A stretch of 64,000 nucleotides of DNA from Butyrivibrio fibrisolvens (GCF_023206215.1 NZ_CP065800.1:1550001-1614000), one strand, 5' to 3'. Shown: positions 17,420-27,160, numbered from the stretch's first letter. A program made the numbers and translations. The notes: generated by a model not told the origin, from the letters alone.

Positions 17420-19087
17420 ATGAGAAAGAGTAATGCAAAAAGAGTTATTGCTACGGCGCTGACTATGTGTATGGCATTTGGCGCCAGCGCATGCGGCAAA
17501 TCCGGTGCGCAGGTAGGTGGAGGAGAGTTCCAGCAGGTTGATGCTTCTGAGCTTACATTCCCACTTGCCGAGAAGACTACACTTACAGGTACTATCAGCT
17601 ATCCTGCAAACACAGAGTCTGATCCTAACAACAGAACTATTTTCAAGCGTCTTCAGGAGCAGACCAATGTAGAGATTCAGTGGACAGCAATTCAGTCTGA
17701 TCAGTGGGGTGATAAGATCACACTTGAGATGTCCAATGTTAATACTCTTACAGATTTCGTATTCTCAGCAGGTTTTAGTGACAGTGACCTTCTTAAGTAT
17801 GCTAAGCAGGGGGCTATCATATCCTTAGAGGACTATATCGATGCTTACATGCCTAACCTTAAGGCTGTATTTGACAAATATCCTGAGTACCGCACTATGT
17901 GCGAAGATGAGAACGGTCATATCTGGGCACTTCCATGGATCGAGCAGCTTGGATCTGAGAAGACAGCTATCCAGACTGTTGGTGATATGAGCTTTATCAA
18001 CAAAAAGTGGCTTGATTTCCTTGGACTTGAGATGCCTACAACAGTAGACGAGTTCGAACAGGTACTTATCGCATTCAGAGACAATGCAGATGCTATTCAG
18101 AAGGAATTTAACATTGACGGAAGCATCATTCCTATGTCTTGTATCGTTAATGATGGTGACCAGGATCCTGCAATCCTTATCAATGGTTTTGGCGAAGGCT
18201 ATGGTGATGCCGACAGAGGCCGTCACATTGCAGTTACAGATGATCTTAAAGTAATCTGCTCATCAACACAGATGGGTTACAAAGATGGTATTGCATGGCT
18301 TCATAAGTTATATGATTAAGGCCTTATCGATTCAGAAGCATTCACTCAGGAATGGTCAACATATGTATCTAAGGGTAAATCCGGAAGATACGGTGTATGC
18401 TTTAGCTGGGACGTTGCTAATATCGATAACCTTGAAGACTGGGTACCACTTCCGGCTCTTACAGCTGATACCAGAAACATCACTCCTCAGAACGGTTCAT
18501 TCACAAGTGGTTTTGACAGAGGCAGATGCGTAGTTACATCCGTTGCTAAGAATCCTGCACTTGTATGTGCTTGGCTTGATCTTATGTATGATCCATTCCA
18601 GTCTCCGCAGAACAACTGGGGTACTTATGGTGAAGAAGATGAGTTCGATATCTTCGAACTTGGAACTAACGACAAGGGCGAGCAGATGCTCAAGCACGCA
18701 CCTCTTGGTGATGCATCTCCTGTAGAAGTAAGAGAAGCTGAGTGCGTTGGCGGACCTCTTGCAATCCTTGATGAGTACTATGGTGTATATGTAACATGTC
18801 CTGATGATGCTCAGTACAGACTTGACTGGATCAAGGATATCTACACACCTGATATGAACACTAAGTATGTATATCCTAACGTATTCATGTCTGAAGCTGA
18901 TACCAAGAAGCTTTCTGATCTTTCTGCTGATGTTACAAAGTGCATCAACAGCCACAAAGCTGACTGGATCATGAACGGATTTACAGATGCTGATTGGGAT
19001 GCTTATATCGAAGAGCTCAACTCTTACGGACTTGAAGAGTATCTTTCAATCTATCAGAAGTATCTTGATGCATTCTATGCAGAATAA
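17420..19087 (+). pseudogene. Sugar ABC transporter binding lipoprotein interrupted by one stop codon
   Basis: Extracellular solute-binding protein of the LplA type, the sugar-capturing part of the importer above. The frame from 17420 to 19087 (555 residues plus the internal stop) is continuous except for a TAA at 18317-18319, codon 300. The sequence before it ends in LHKLYD and resumes at once, in the same frame, with GLIDSEAFTQEW. In this family an acidic residue usually fills that place, so GAA to TAA is the simplest change. The signal peptide ends in lipobox GASAC. Both halves look fully conserved, so the lesion is recent, a sequencing error, or a read-through site. The truncated 299-residue product would lack much of the second lobe and should not bind sugar. 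Confidence 0.85.
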
Positions 19088-19161
19088 TATGACGTAATGG
19101 GCAAAAGTCATTTCGATTAAACTTGCCAGAAAACAAATATGAATTAGAATAGGTAGATTGC

Positions 19162-19185
19162 GGGCTTTGCGATAGTGCGAAGCCC
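19162..19185 (+). terminator. Hairpin between binding protein and GH32
   Basis: GGGCTTTGC and GCGAAGCCC pair around a 6-base loop. Only scattered T residues follow. It may trim or attenuate the transcript so that GH32 is expressed less than the binding protein. Confidence 0.5.
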
Positions 19186-19292
19186 CAAATACTGTTAGAT
19201 GTTTTTTTGAAGCTGTCCAGGCTTTTTTATTTATCAATATCAGATATATCAAAACACGAAAAATGTTTGAATAAGTAATAAAGGGAATATAC

Positions 19293-20771
19293 ATGGAAGA
19301 TATACTTAACAAAGCACGCAAATATGAAAAAGAAAACGAAAGTAAAATGGAAGGTTTAAGACCTTCATTTCACTTAACACCAAGAGTTGGTTGGATGAAT
19401 GATCCCAACGGCTTTTGCTATTACAAGGGTCAGTACCACATGTTCTACCAGTATCATCCTTATGATAATCACTGGGGTCCTATGCACTGGGGACATGCTG
19501 TAAGCAGTGACCTGCTTCATTGGGAATATCTTCCTGTAGTTCTTGCTCCAGACATGGAGTATGACAAGAGAGGATGCTTTTCCGGAAGTGCAATTGAACT
19601 TTCTGATGGTCGTCATCTCATTATGTACACCGGTGTTTCAGAAACTGTTGATGAAAATGGCAACAAGACAGAATGCCAGACTCAGTGCGTTGCAGTTGGT
19701 GACGGTGTAAATTATGTCAAATACGAAAATAATCCGGTCCTCACATCAGATGATGTACCAGAGGGCGGTAGTCATATAGATTTTAGAGATCCAAGGCTTT
19801 TTGAAGGCAAGGATGGCCTTATCTATTGCCTTGTTGGTAACAGAAGCAGTGATACAAGCGGCCAGATGCTCCTTTATAAGAGTGTGGACGGCTTTAAATG
19901 GGAGTTTGTACGTATCATAGCACAGAATAGAAATTCATTTGGTAAGATGTGGGAATGCCCGGATTTCTTTCTCAAGGATGGAAAATGGGTTCTTCTTACA
20001 AGCCCTCAGGATATGGAGGCTATTCCGGGTAGATACAATAGCGGCAATGGAACTTTATGCCTTATTGGTAACTGGGATGGAGAAGACAGCGATTTCGAGG
20101 TTGAGAATAACCAGTGCATAGATAATGGTATCGATTATTATGCACCTCAGACTATCACATTAGCTGATGGCAGACGTATCATGATAGGCTGGATGCAGAA
20201 CTGGGATACCTGCAACAACTATACTCCATCTGATCTGTGGTGCGGCCAGATGTCTATCCCAAGGGAAGTTACTGTAAGAGATGGAAGACTCTATCAGGTT
20301 CCTGCCAGAGAGATAGAGAGTCTTAGAGGTGATCTTATCTCTGTACTTAACATGAAGCTTAACGGAGAGTATAGCGCTGAGATCTTAAATGGAAGAAAAC
20401 TTGATCTTACTGTTAAAGTAAGACCTTCTGAAGGCAAGGTATATGACAATTTTGAAGTCAGATTCTTCCAGAAAGATAACAACTATGCGTTTGTAAAGTA
20501 CAACACACATGAGTCTATGGTGACACTTAGCCGTGAATTTGCAGGAGTAAGAAGAGCCATCGTTAATAAGACAAGCTGCAGCGTAGATAATAAGGGCGGC
20601 GAGATAGAACTTCGCATTATCTTGGATAAGTACAGCGCAGAAGTATTTATAAATGGCGGCAAGTATGCAATGACTATAGATGTATACAATGATCAGTCAT
20701 TTGATGGTATCAGCTTTGTATCTGATGGTGAGGCTCTTATCGATATAGAAAAGTATAGCCTTGAAAAATAA
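19293..20771 (+). CDS. Glycoside hydrolase family 32 beta-fructosidase
   Basis: A 492-residue GH32 enzyme that hydrolyses beta-fructosidic bonds in sucrose, sucrose phosphate or short fructans. All three catalytic motifs are present: nucleophile Asp37 in WMNDPNG, transition-state Asp166 in FRDPRLF, and acid/base Glu221 in WECPDFF. The five-bladed propeller spans about 25-335, and the C-terminal beta-sandwich covers about 350-490. There is no signal peptide, so it works in the cytoplasm on imported sugar. It follows the importer genes and precedes a fructokinase, which completes the route to fructose phosphate. Whether its main substrate is sucrose, kestose or levan oligosaccharides cannot be told. 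Confidence 0.94.
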   Translation: MEDILNKARKYEKENESKMEGLRPSFHLTPRVGWMNDPNGFCYYKGQYHMFYQYHPYDNHWGPMHWGHAVSSDLLHWEYLPVVLAPDMEYDKRGCFSGSAIELSDGRHLIMYTGVSETVDENGNKTECQTQCVAVGDGVNYVKYENNPVLTSDDVPEGGSHIDFRDPRLFEGKDGLIYCLVGNRSSDTSGQMLLYKSVDGFKWEFVRIIAQNRNSFGKMWECPDFFLKDGKWVLLTSPQDMEAIPGRYNSGNGTLCLIGNWDGEDSDFEVENNQCIDNGIDYYAPQTITLADGRRIMIGWMQNWDTCNNYTPSDLWCGQMSIPREVTVRDGRLYQVPAREIESLRGDLISVLNMKLNGEYSAEILNGRKLDLTVKVRPSEGKVYDNFEVRFFQKDNNYAFVKYNTHESMVTLSREFAGVRRAIVNKTSCSVDNKGGEIELRIILDKYSAEVFINGGKYAMTIDVYNDQSFDGISFVSDGEALIDIEKYSLEK

Positions 20772-20893
20772 AAAGTCTGATATGTTGTACATAATCATCT
20801 GTAAATAGACGATTATGTTTGGGTTGATCATTTTTAAATAAAAAACGATTTTACGAATATGGGTTGTGAATTTGGCCGATAGAAAGGATAGTT

Positions 20894-21853
20894 ATGGAGA
20901 AGGTAGATGTAGTAGCGTTAGGAGAATTATTAATAGATTTTACAGAAAATGGAATAAGCGCTCAGGGCAATCCTATTATGGAAGCTAATCCCGGCGGAGC
21001 TGTATGTAATGTTCTGTCCATGCTTTCAGGCCTTTCTAAATCTACAGCATATATTGGTAAGGTGGGAAAAGACATATTTGGAAAACAGCTCACAGAAGCT
21101 ATAAGGAGCGTTGGCATTGACGATTCCGGCCTTGTTGTTGATGACAATGTTAATACAACACTTGCCTTCGTTCATACCTACGAGGATGGAGACAGAGATT
21201 TCTCTTTTTACAGAAATCCCGGAGCTGATATGATGCTCACAGTAGATGAGCTCAATCTCGACCTTGTGAGAAACTGTAGGATCTTCCATTACGGAAGTCT
21301 GTCTATGACCAGTAAGTGCTGCGAAGAGGCGACCTTCAAGGCTATAGAAGTAGCTAAAGAAAGCGGCGCTATCATAAGCTTTGATCCAAACCTTCGCGAA
21401 CCCTTGTGGGATAGCCTTGATCATGCCAAAGAAGAGATATCTAAAGGCATGAAGCAGTGCGATATCTTAAAGATCTCTGACAACGAGATCATATGGTTTA
21501 CAGGCAAAGAGGACTTTGATGAAGGCGTAGAAGAGCTTAGAAAACAGTTTAATCCTAAGCTTATCACAGTCACTATGGGCAAAGACGGAAGCAGAGCTTA
21601 TTATGGGGATAAGATTGTATCAGTACCAGGTTTTGTTAATAAGAATACTATCGAAACTACAGGAGCAGGCGATACCTTTGGAGCATGTGTGCTCAATTAT
21701 ATCCTCGAGCAGGGACTTGATGGTCTTACAGAAGATGATCTTAAAGAGATGTTGACATTTGCCAATGCTGCAGCATCTATAATAACCACCAGAAAAGGCG
21801 CGCTTAAGGTCATGCCTACTAAGGAAGAAGTTGAAAAGCTTGCGTGTTCATAA
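20894..21853 (+). CDS. PfkB-family fructokinase
   Basis: A 319-residue sugar kinase of the ribokinase/PfkB family, phosphorylating fructose with ATP. The N-terminal signature is NPGGAVCNVLSMLSGL, and the C-terminal one contains TTGAGDTFGACVLNYIL with the catalytic base Asp260. The start GELLIDFTENG is typical of bacterial fructokinases. It lies downstream of GH32 and the importer, so it likely uses fructose released by GH32. A ribosome site (GAAAGGA) precedes the ATG. Another ketose or ribose as substrate is possible but less likely in this setting. Confidence 0.9.
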   Translation: MEKVDVVALGELLIDFTENGISAQGNPIMEANPGGAVCNVLSMLSGLSKSTAYIGKVGKDIFGKQLTEAIRSVGIDDSGLVVDDNVNTTLAFVHTYEDGDRDFSFYRNPGADMMLTVDELNLDLVRNCRIFHYGSLSMTSKCCEEATFKAIEVAKESGAIISFDPNLREPLWDSLDHAKEEISKGMKQCDILKISDNEIIWFTGKEDFDEGVEELRKQFNPKLITVTMGKDGSRAYYGDKIVSVPGFVNKNTIETTGAGDTFGACVLNYILEQGLDGLTEDDLKEMLTFANAAASIITTRKGALKVMPTKEEVEKLACS

Positions 21854-21860
21854 CAAGGAA

Positions 21861-22736
21861 TCATACATGGAAGAGCATGCGCTTGGCAAAGGCATTTCTG
21901 TATTCGCTTGGAGTGAGTCCTGTATACTTTTTGTATGCTCTTGCAAAGTTATGTACATCTGAAAAACCTAGATCAGATGCTATCTGAGATACGGTTTTGT
22001 CATTATCAGCCAGCATAAAATTAGCTGCATCCATCTTTTGGCTTATTATGAACTGCTTAAGAGGTATATTCCTTATTTCTACAAATAGATGTGACAGATA
22101 TTTTGGATTATAGCCAAAGGCATCTGCTATCTCTGCAATCTTTATATTTTTGGATATATTAGTCTGGATATAGTCGATGATATCCATATATATCTGCTTC
22201 TTGGCGGCAGGATCACTGGTGGATGGCGCTCCGACAGTTATCTCTCCATATAATTCCATCATGATACTTGTCACCATGGCGTTAAGTGAGACGGTAGGAT
22301 AGTTATTTTTGACCATATCCTGAAGCTGTTTCATCATTACAAGGATACGTTCAGGCGAAGCTATGGCCCCGCTTTGAGGGATGAAGCCGTATTTGGACGT
22401 ATCTATCTCTTTGATCTTCGGACTTCCTGAACTTATCTCATAAGGAACCTTGCTGCTATGCTCAGTTGCAAAGTGCATCCAGTAAAAAGAGCAGTAGGCC
22501 TTCTTAAAACCTTCTCTATACCCTTCACTTGATGGAGGAAGGAGGAGATACTCGCCTTTTTTAACGGTATAGTTATGCCCATTATATCTAAGGTATAATT
22601 CACCTTCTGTCATGATTATAAGCTCATAATCCTTAAGGGAAGTTTTATTATGCTGCCATTCCGAAGAAAGAGCCTTGAACTTTCCGGTATAGTGATATGA
22701 ATATTGCGAATATAAAGCTAAAGGAATAAGCTTCAT
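21861..22736 (-). CDS. AraC family transcriptional regulator
   Basis: A 291-residue regulator with an N-terminal cupin sensor domain (about 15-150; TVKKGEYLLLPPSSEGYREG) and a C-terminal double helix-turn-helix (about 190-290). The latter contains IAEIADAFGYNPKYLSHLF and VSQIASDLGFSDVHNFAR. The start at 22736 is chosen because GGAGG lies just upstream on the minus strand; the open frame reaches 22970 without another good start. It is divergent from the GH127 gene, and a 12-mer repeated three times lies between them. It probably activates GH127 in response to an arabinose-containing glycan product, but this is inference from position. Confidence 0.88.
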   Translation of the reverse strand: MKLIPLALYSQYSYHYTGKFKALSSEWQHNKTSLKDYELIIMTEGELYLRYNGHNYTVKKGEYLLLPPSSEGYREGFKKAYCSFYWMHFATEHSSKVPYEISSGSPKIKEIDTSKYGFIPQSGAIASPERILVMMKQLQDMVKNNYPTVSLNAMVTSIMMELYGEITVGAPSTSDPAAKKQIYMDIIDYIQTNISKNIKIAEIADAFGYNPKYLSHLFVEIRNIPLKQFIISQKMDAANFMLADNDKTVSQIASDLGFSDVHNFARAYKKYTGLTPSEYRNAFAKRMLFHV

Positions 22737-22910
22737 AAAAGCCTCCATGGTAGGTGTCTTCCATAACCTGATGGCTACGAGATTTTTTGTGGTGAAGCTT
22801 ATGTTGTAAAAAAGAACACCATAATTAAATAGCATTTTGTATTGTAATGTATAAATCCAGAATACATGTGCATAGTACGAGATAAGTGTAGTTAGAACAC
22901 TAAATCTGAC

Positions 22911-23123
22911 AAAATGACACCTATTTAAGCAAATTATTTGTTTTGTAAGCTGCCTTTTTCTATCTGACAATTATGATCAAGTGGCAGATAACAAAGTATC
23001 TATAAGATCTGTTGGTGATTATTACGCTTGGAAATCTTCTTATTGATTTTTGTTTTTTTACTTATTGTTATTTTAAATATAAGCTTCAGGTGTCATTTTG
23101 TAAATAGAGAAAAAATGACACCT
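22911..23123. promoter_or_regulatory. Three copies of AAAATGACACCT between AraC and GH127 genes
   Basis: The 12-mer occurs at 22911-22922 (+), 23088-23099 (reverse complement) and 23112-23123 (+). The last two form a perfect inverted repeat with a 12-base spacer. Three exact copies within 213 bp are unlikely to be chance. They are good candidates for AraC-regulator binding, with the distant site allowing looping. Confidence 0.6.
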
Positions 23124-23249
23124 AAAATAGCACTTTGCCATTTTTACTTCAAAAGCTATGTGCTATGTTTGAGGTGCTTACAAAATAATTATCAATAGCT
23201 TCTTGAAAAAACATGAATATGAGAAACTTTTGGTAAATAATTCAAACTT

Positions 23250-23527
23250 CCCACTTGGATGGGCCGGCATTCCCAAAGTTTTTACAGGGACAGGCAGTAT
23301 ATAAATCATTGCCACGCTTTTTAATTGTTTTATAGAATTCAAGAGCGTGATAGCTGGAGATTTTTATTCTGCCAGGGGTCCCATGTCTGAGCGCAGCGAG
23401 TTTGGACCCCAGAATAAAAAGCTGCAGATATCATGCCATGAATTCATAAAGCAATTAAAGCGTGACAATGATTTATATACTGCCTGCCCCTGTAAAGACT
23501 TTGGGGATGCCGGCCCATCCAAGTGGG
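23250..23527. repeat. Long hairpin element, copy A
   Basis: A near-perfect inverted repeat with arms of about 135 bases. It begins CCCACTTGGATGGGCCGGCAT and ends with the exact complement; the tip holds GGGGTCC, TCTGAGCGCAGCGAG and GGACCCC. Copy B at 27351-27631 has the same design, and differences between the copies are mostly paired so that each hairpin stays complementary. No transposase and no clear target duplication are seen. It ends 23 bases before the GH127 ribosome site. An ORF that crosses it (23347-23541) is just the hairpin read through. Confidence 0.85.
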
Positions 23528-23560
23528 CAGTCTGCAAATAAATAACTTATGGAGGGTTAC

Positions 23561-25957
23561 ATGTCAGATACTATACTTAAAATAAGGAACATTGGACTTG
23601 AGAATGTTATGGTTACAGACCAGTATATGGTCAATGCTTTTGAGAAAGAGATTGATTATCTGCTTTCTATAGATGATGACAGAATGCTTGCCGGCTTTAG
23701 AGATACAGCAGGCATTGATATGAAGGGTGCAGTAAGATATGAAGGCTGGGAGAATATGCTCATCGGCGGACATACAATGGGGCATTATCTCACAGCACTT
23801 GCGCAGAGCTATGCCAATCCATGCGCATCTTCAGAAGTAAAAAAGACTATCAAGGATAAAATTGATTATATTATCACATCCCTTCTTGAGTGCCAGAAGA
23901 ATTCCAAAGGTAAGGAAGGATTCATCTTTGGCGCAGCTATTCTGGACCGTGATAATGTTGAGGTGCAGTTTGATAATGTAGAAAGATGCCAGACCCATAT
24001 CATAACTCAGGCATGGGTTCCGTGGTATACCATGCACAAGATCCTTGCAGGTATTCTTGATGTTTACAGATTTACAGGAAGTAGTGATGCACTTACTCTT
24101 GCTAAGGGCATCGGTGATTGGACCTACAACAGAGCATCATCCTGGGGACAAGAGCTTAATGAGATTGTTATCTCAACAGAGTACGGCGGAATGAATGATG
24201 CTTTATACCTTTTGTATAGCTTTACAGGTGAGGATAGATATGCCAAGGCTGCACACTTCTTTGATCAGGACAAGCTTTTTAAGAGGATAGAAGCAGGTGC
24301 GCCCAATGCCCTTGACGGCCTTCATGCCAATACAACAATTCCCAAATTCCTTGGAGCTATCGCAAGATACGTATATGTTCATGGCAGGACCGTAGACGGA
24401 GAAGTCGTAGATGCAACTCAGTATCTTAAGTTTGCAGAAGTCTTTTTTGACATGGTTGTTAATAAGCATACCTATGTTACAGGCGGTAACAGCGAGTGGG
24501 AGCATTTCGGACTTGATAAGGTTTTGGATGCAGAGCGCACTAATGCCAACAATGAGACCTGCAACACCTACAATATGCTCAAACTTGCCAAGGTCCTCTT
24601 CGAAGTAACAGGCGATGTCAAATACCTTGATTATTATGAGAAGACCTTTATCAATTCGATACTGTCATCACAGAACCCTGAGACAGGTATGACTACTTAC
24701 TTCCAGCCTATGGCTACAGGTTATTTCAAGACCTACGGTGAGAGATTCAATAAGTTCTGGTGCTGCACAGGAACAGGCATGGAGAACTTCACCAAGCTTG
24801 GTGACAGCTTCTATTATGAAGATGATGATAAGGTTTATATCGGACTGTATATGGGTTCCAAACTATATACTAAAGGAAAAGATGATAAAGAAATAGTATA
24901 TACAGTTGATGCGGATCTTCTTGATAAAGACACTGTTAAGATCAAACTTTCAGGAGATTCTGATAATCTAAAGAAACTTGCACTAAGGATCCCATACTGG
25001 CTTGATGGAGACATGGAGATCACAGTAAATGGAAGCAAAGCATCTTTTGACAAAGAAAACGGATTTGCAGTAATTAAGGATGACCTTCAGAAGGGAGATG
25101 TTGTAAGCATAAGACTTCCTATGAAGTTATATGCACAGTCACTTCCTGATGAAAATAGAGCTATGGCTCTTTGCTACGGACCTTACGTCCTGTCTGCTGA
25201 TCTTGGAGATAAGGATCTTAATACTACAACAACAGGTGTTGACGTAACTATACCTGCAGACAAGATAGTAGAGTCTGAATATATCATTATTCCTGATGGC
25301 AAGAGCGCTAAGGATATTGCTGATAATATAACAGATTATGTTAAGCCTGTTATTGCTGCTGGTTGTAAGGCTGCTTTTAAAGTCTGCGGCTGCGATTATA
25401 TCTTTTCCCCTCACTTCCTTAAATACAGACACCGCTACGGTATTTATTTCTATTACATGACAGATAGCGAAAGATGCGATGACCTTGCCAAGGGAAGAGG
25501 AGGTAAAGCCAATATCCTTGACATGATAGAGGCAGGCTACGGCCAGTATGAAAATGATGATCTTCATGACATGCAGGATAACGGAAGCATCGGAACTACA
25601 AGCCCTATCACAAGCAGAAAGGCTACACCAGGAGGAAGCTTCACCTACCGCATGATAGTAGCACCATGGAGACCATGCAGCCTGGGCGTAACCGTACTTA
25701 CAGAAGACGATGGCAAGAAGCTCACCATATCTGTAGCTGACGAAGTAATATTCGATAAGATCCTCGATCATACTAAGTTTGTTGAAGACAACAAGGTTTC
25801 TAAGTATACCATCGAGACACAGATACCGGAAGAGCTTCTTAAGAAAGCTCAGAGAGTAACTGCTTATGGCAAAGAATACCTTGTAGTGCCTGTACGCTTT
25901 GAAGGTGATAAAAACATAGAATCTGCAAGAATCACAGACTTTGTAACTATAAGATAA
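23561..25957 (+). CDS. Glycoside hydrolase family 127 (beta-L-arabinofuranosidase)
   Basis: A 798-residue enzyme of the DUF1680/GH127 family, which removes beta-L-arabinofuranose from plant glycoproteins such as extensins and from arabinan-type oligosaccharides. The zinc-bound cysteine machinery of the family is complete: the ETC motif with Glu332 and Cys334, and the CC pair at 401-402 in FWCCTGTGMENF. An alpha/alpha barrel fills the first half, and beta-sandwich domains follow. There is no signal peptide, so it is probably cytoplasmic. ATG 23561 is chosen since GGAGGG lies at 23551-23556; an in-frame ATG at 23549 overlaps that ribosome site. The long hairpin element A sits immediately upstream. 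Confidence 0.9.
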   Translation: MSDTILKIRNIGLENVMVTDQYMVNAFEKEIDYLLSIDDDRMLAGFRDTAGIDMKGAVRYEGWENMLIGGHTMGHYLTALAQSYANPCASSEVKKTIKDKIDYIITSLLECQKNSKGKEGFIFGAAILDRDNVEVQFDNVERCQTHIITQAWVPWYTMHKILAGILDVYRFTGSSDALTLAKGIGDWTYNRASSWGQELNEIVISTEYGGMNDALYLLYSFTGEDRYAKAAHFFDQDKLFKRIEAGAPNALDGLHANTTIPKFLGAIARYVYVHGRTVDGEVVDATQYLKFAEVFFDMVVNKHTYVTGGNSEWEHFGLDKVLDAERTNANNETCNTYNMLKLAKVLFEVTGDVKYLDYYEKTFINSILSSQNPETGMTTYFQPMATGYFKTYGERFNKFWCCTGTGMENFTKLGDSFYYEDDDKVYIGLYMGSKLYTKGKDDKEIVYTVDADLLDKDTVKIKLSGDSDNLKKLALRIPYWLDGDMEITVNGSKASFDKENGFAVIKDDLQKGDVVSIRLPMKLYAQSLPDENRAMALCYGPYVLSADLGDKDLNTTTTGVDVTIPADKIVESEYIIIPDGKSAKDIADNITDYVKPVIAAGCKAAFKVCGCDYIFSPHFLKYRHRYGIYFYYMTDSERCDDLAKGRGGKANILDMIEAGYGQYENDDLHDMQDNGSIGTTSPITSRKATPGGSFTYRMIVAPWRPCSLGVTVLTEDDGKKLTISVADEVIFDKILDHTKFVEDNKVSKYTIETQIPEELLKKAQRVTAYGKEYLVVPVRFEGDKNIESARITDFVTIR

Positions 25958-25967
25958 TTATCTAAGG

Positions 25968-26023
25968 ATAAACTCTCACTAGGGCTGCTGCACCGCCCGT
26001 CTAAGCGAGAAGTTTTATCCAAG
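25968..26023 (+). terminator. Imperfect hairpin after GH127
   Basis: GGATAAACTCTC pairs imperfectly with GAGAAGTTTTATCC around an inner GGGC/GCCC stem. There is no strong T-run, so it is only a possible terminator before the channel gene. Confidence 0.35.
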
Positions 26024-26031
26024 GAATATAT

Positions 26032-26059
26032 TTGAAAAGGGCGGAATATCTGATATAAT
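26032..26059 (+). promoter_or_regulatory. Candidate promoter of the formate/nitrite channel gene
   Basis: TTGAAA (26032-26037) and TATAAT (26054-26059) are separated by 16 bp, with a TG dinucleotide just before the -10 box. The gene starts 39 bp downstream behind GAGGAGAG. Confidence 0.65.
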
Positions 26060-26097
26060 GTTGTGTGATTTTTTTAACGAGGAGAGAATAACACACA

Positions 26098-26937
26098 ATG
26101 GACAACTTATTTAATTCACCGGTTCAGGTAATTGAAACTAATATTAAAGGCGGCGAGACCAAGGTAAATCTTCCTATTATAAAGATGATCATTCTTGGCA
26201 TAATGGCAGGAGCATTTATAGCTCTTGGAGGAGCTACAAGTTCAACTGCAGCTCATAATATCAGCAATGTAGGCCTTTCAAGATTTGTATCAGGTATTAT
26301 CTTCCCTGTAGGACTTATGCTTATAACCTTCATAGGTGGTGAGCTCTTTACAGGTAACTGCCTTACATCTATGGGAGCTATGGATCACAGATTTTCTTGG
26401 GGCAAGGTTGTAAGAGACCTCTGCATCATTTGGCTTTCTAACCTTGTAGGCGCAGTTATAATTGCAGCTCTTACATATTTTTCCGGTAACCTTGACTATT
26501 CATCAGGTCTTCTTGGAGCATATTCTATTAAAGTAGCTCTTGGCAAATGCACAATCACACCTGTAAAAGGCATTACATCCGGAATCCTCTGCAACATCCT
26601 TGTATGTGCAGCTATCCTTATGGGAACAGCAGCCAAGGACATAGGCGGCAAGGTATGGGCTATATTCTTCCCAATCATGGCTTTCGTTGTAGGCGGCTTC
26701 GAACACTGCGTTGCCAATATGTTCTATATCCCGGTTGGCATCATGGCTTCCATGAACGAGACATATGTACAGAAAGCTCAGGAAGCATACGGAATTACCG
26801 CAGAGCAGCTTTCAAAGCTCTCCATCGGCGGCTTTATCTCTAACCAGATACCCGTAACCATAGGCAATATCCTTGGCGGTATGATATTTGTAGGTCTTCC
26901 CTGCTACCTCGTACACTGCAAAAAGTGCAGCAAATAA
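26098..26937 (+). CDS. Formate/nitrite channel family protein
   Basis: A 279-residue FNT-family membrane channel moving small monovalent anions such as formate, nitrite or hydrosulfide. Six transmembrane segments are seen. Family signatures include GELFTGNCLTSM, near the second membrane half-helix, and EHCVANMFYIPVGIM in the later half, with the conserved pore histidine in that motif. In a strict anaerobe that makes formate, formate export is the likeliest job, but no pyruvate-formate lyase gene is nearby. It has its own promoter and a strong terminator, so it is a single-gene unit. Confidence 0.92.
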   Translation: MDNLFNSPVQVIETNIKGGETKVNLPIIKMIILGIMAGAFIALGGATSSTAAHNISNVGLSRFVSGIIFPVGLMLITFIGGELFTGNCLTSMGAMDHRFSWGKVVRDLCIIWLSNLVGAVIIAALTYFSGNLDYSSGLLGAYSIKVALGKCTITPVKGITSGILCNILVCAAILMGTAAKDIGGKVWAIFFPIMAFVVGGFEHCVANMFYIPVGIMASMNETYVQKAQEAYGITAEQLSKLSIGGFISNQIPVTIGNILGGMIFVGLPCYLVHCKKCSK

Positions 26938-26957
26938 GCCAATTGGAATCACGAAAA

Positions 26958-27120
26958 CCGCAGCTGGTGCGGATTTCTGTAGTATACTCACAATAAAGCA
27001 TACATTTTTGAATCAAAGATTCAAAAATGCAGTAAATAGGCCAATTGAGAATGCCTTCGGCATTGGGCCTATTTACCAACCGATTTATCGAATCACAAAA
27101 CACGCAGTAAATGCGTGTTT
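26958..27120 (+). other. Cluster of four consecutive hairpins after the FNT gene
   Basis: Four separate inverted repeats follow the stop codon: CCGCA/TGCGG (26958-26972); 12-bp arms around an AAA loop (27003-27029); a long stem with GTAAATAGGCC/GGCCTATTTAC ends and an inner AATGCC/GGCATT stem (27032-27076); and AAACACGCA/TGCGTGTTT (27098-27120). None ends in a T-run. They could stabilise the mRNA 3' end or be part of a structured RNA. This stretch has no credible ORF. Confidence 0.6.
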
Positions 27121-27160
27121 CTGTAATTTATGTTCAAGAAAACATAACTATATAATTAAG

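Noticed and set aside
18584..19087. Separate 167-codon gene after the binding protein
   Set aside because: It lies in the same frame as the upstream half after a single TAA and continues the same protein family, so it is the 3' part of the broken gene.
23250..23527. Ordinary insertion sequence
   Set aside because: It is under 300 bp, encodes no transposase and has no clear target-site duplication.
23347..23541. 64-codon ORF across the long hairpin element
   Set aside because: It is the hairpin read in one frame, with no ribosome site, and both arms explain its sequence.
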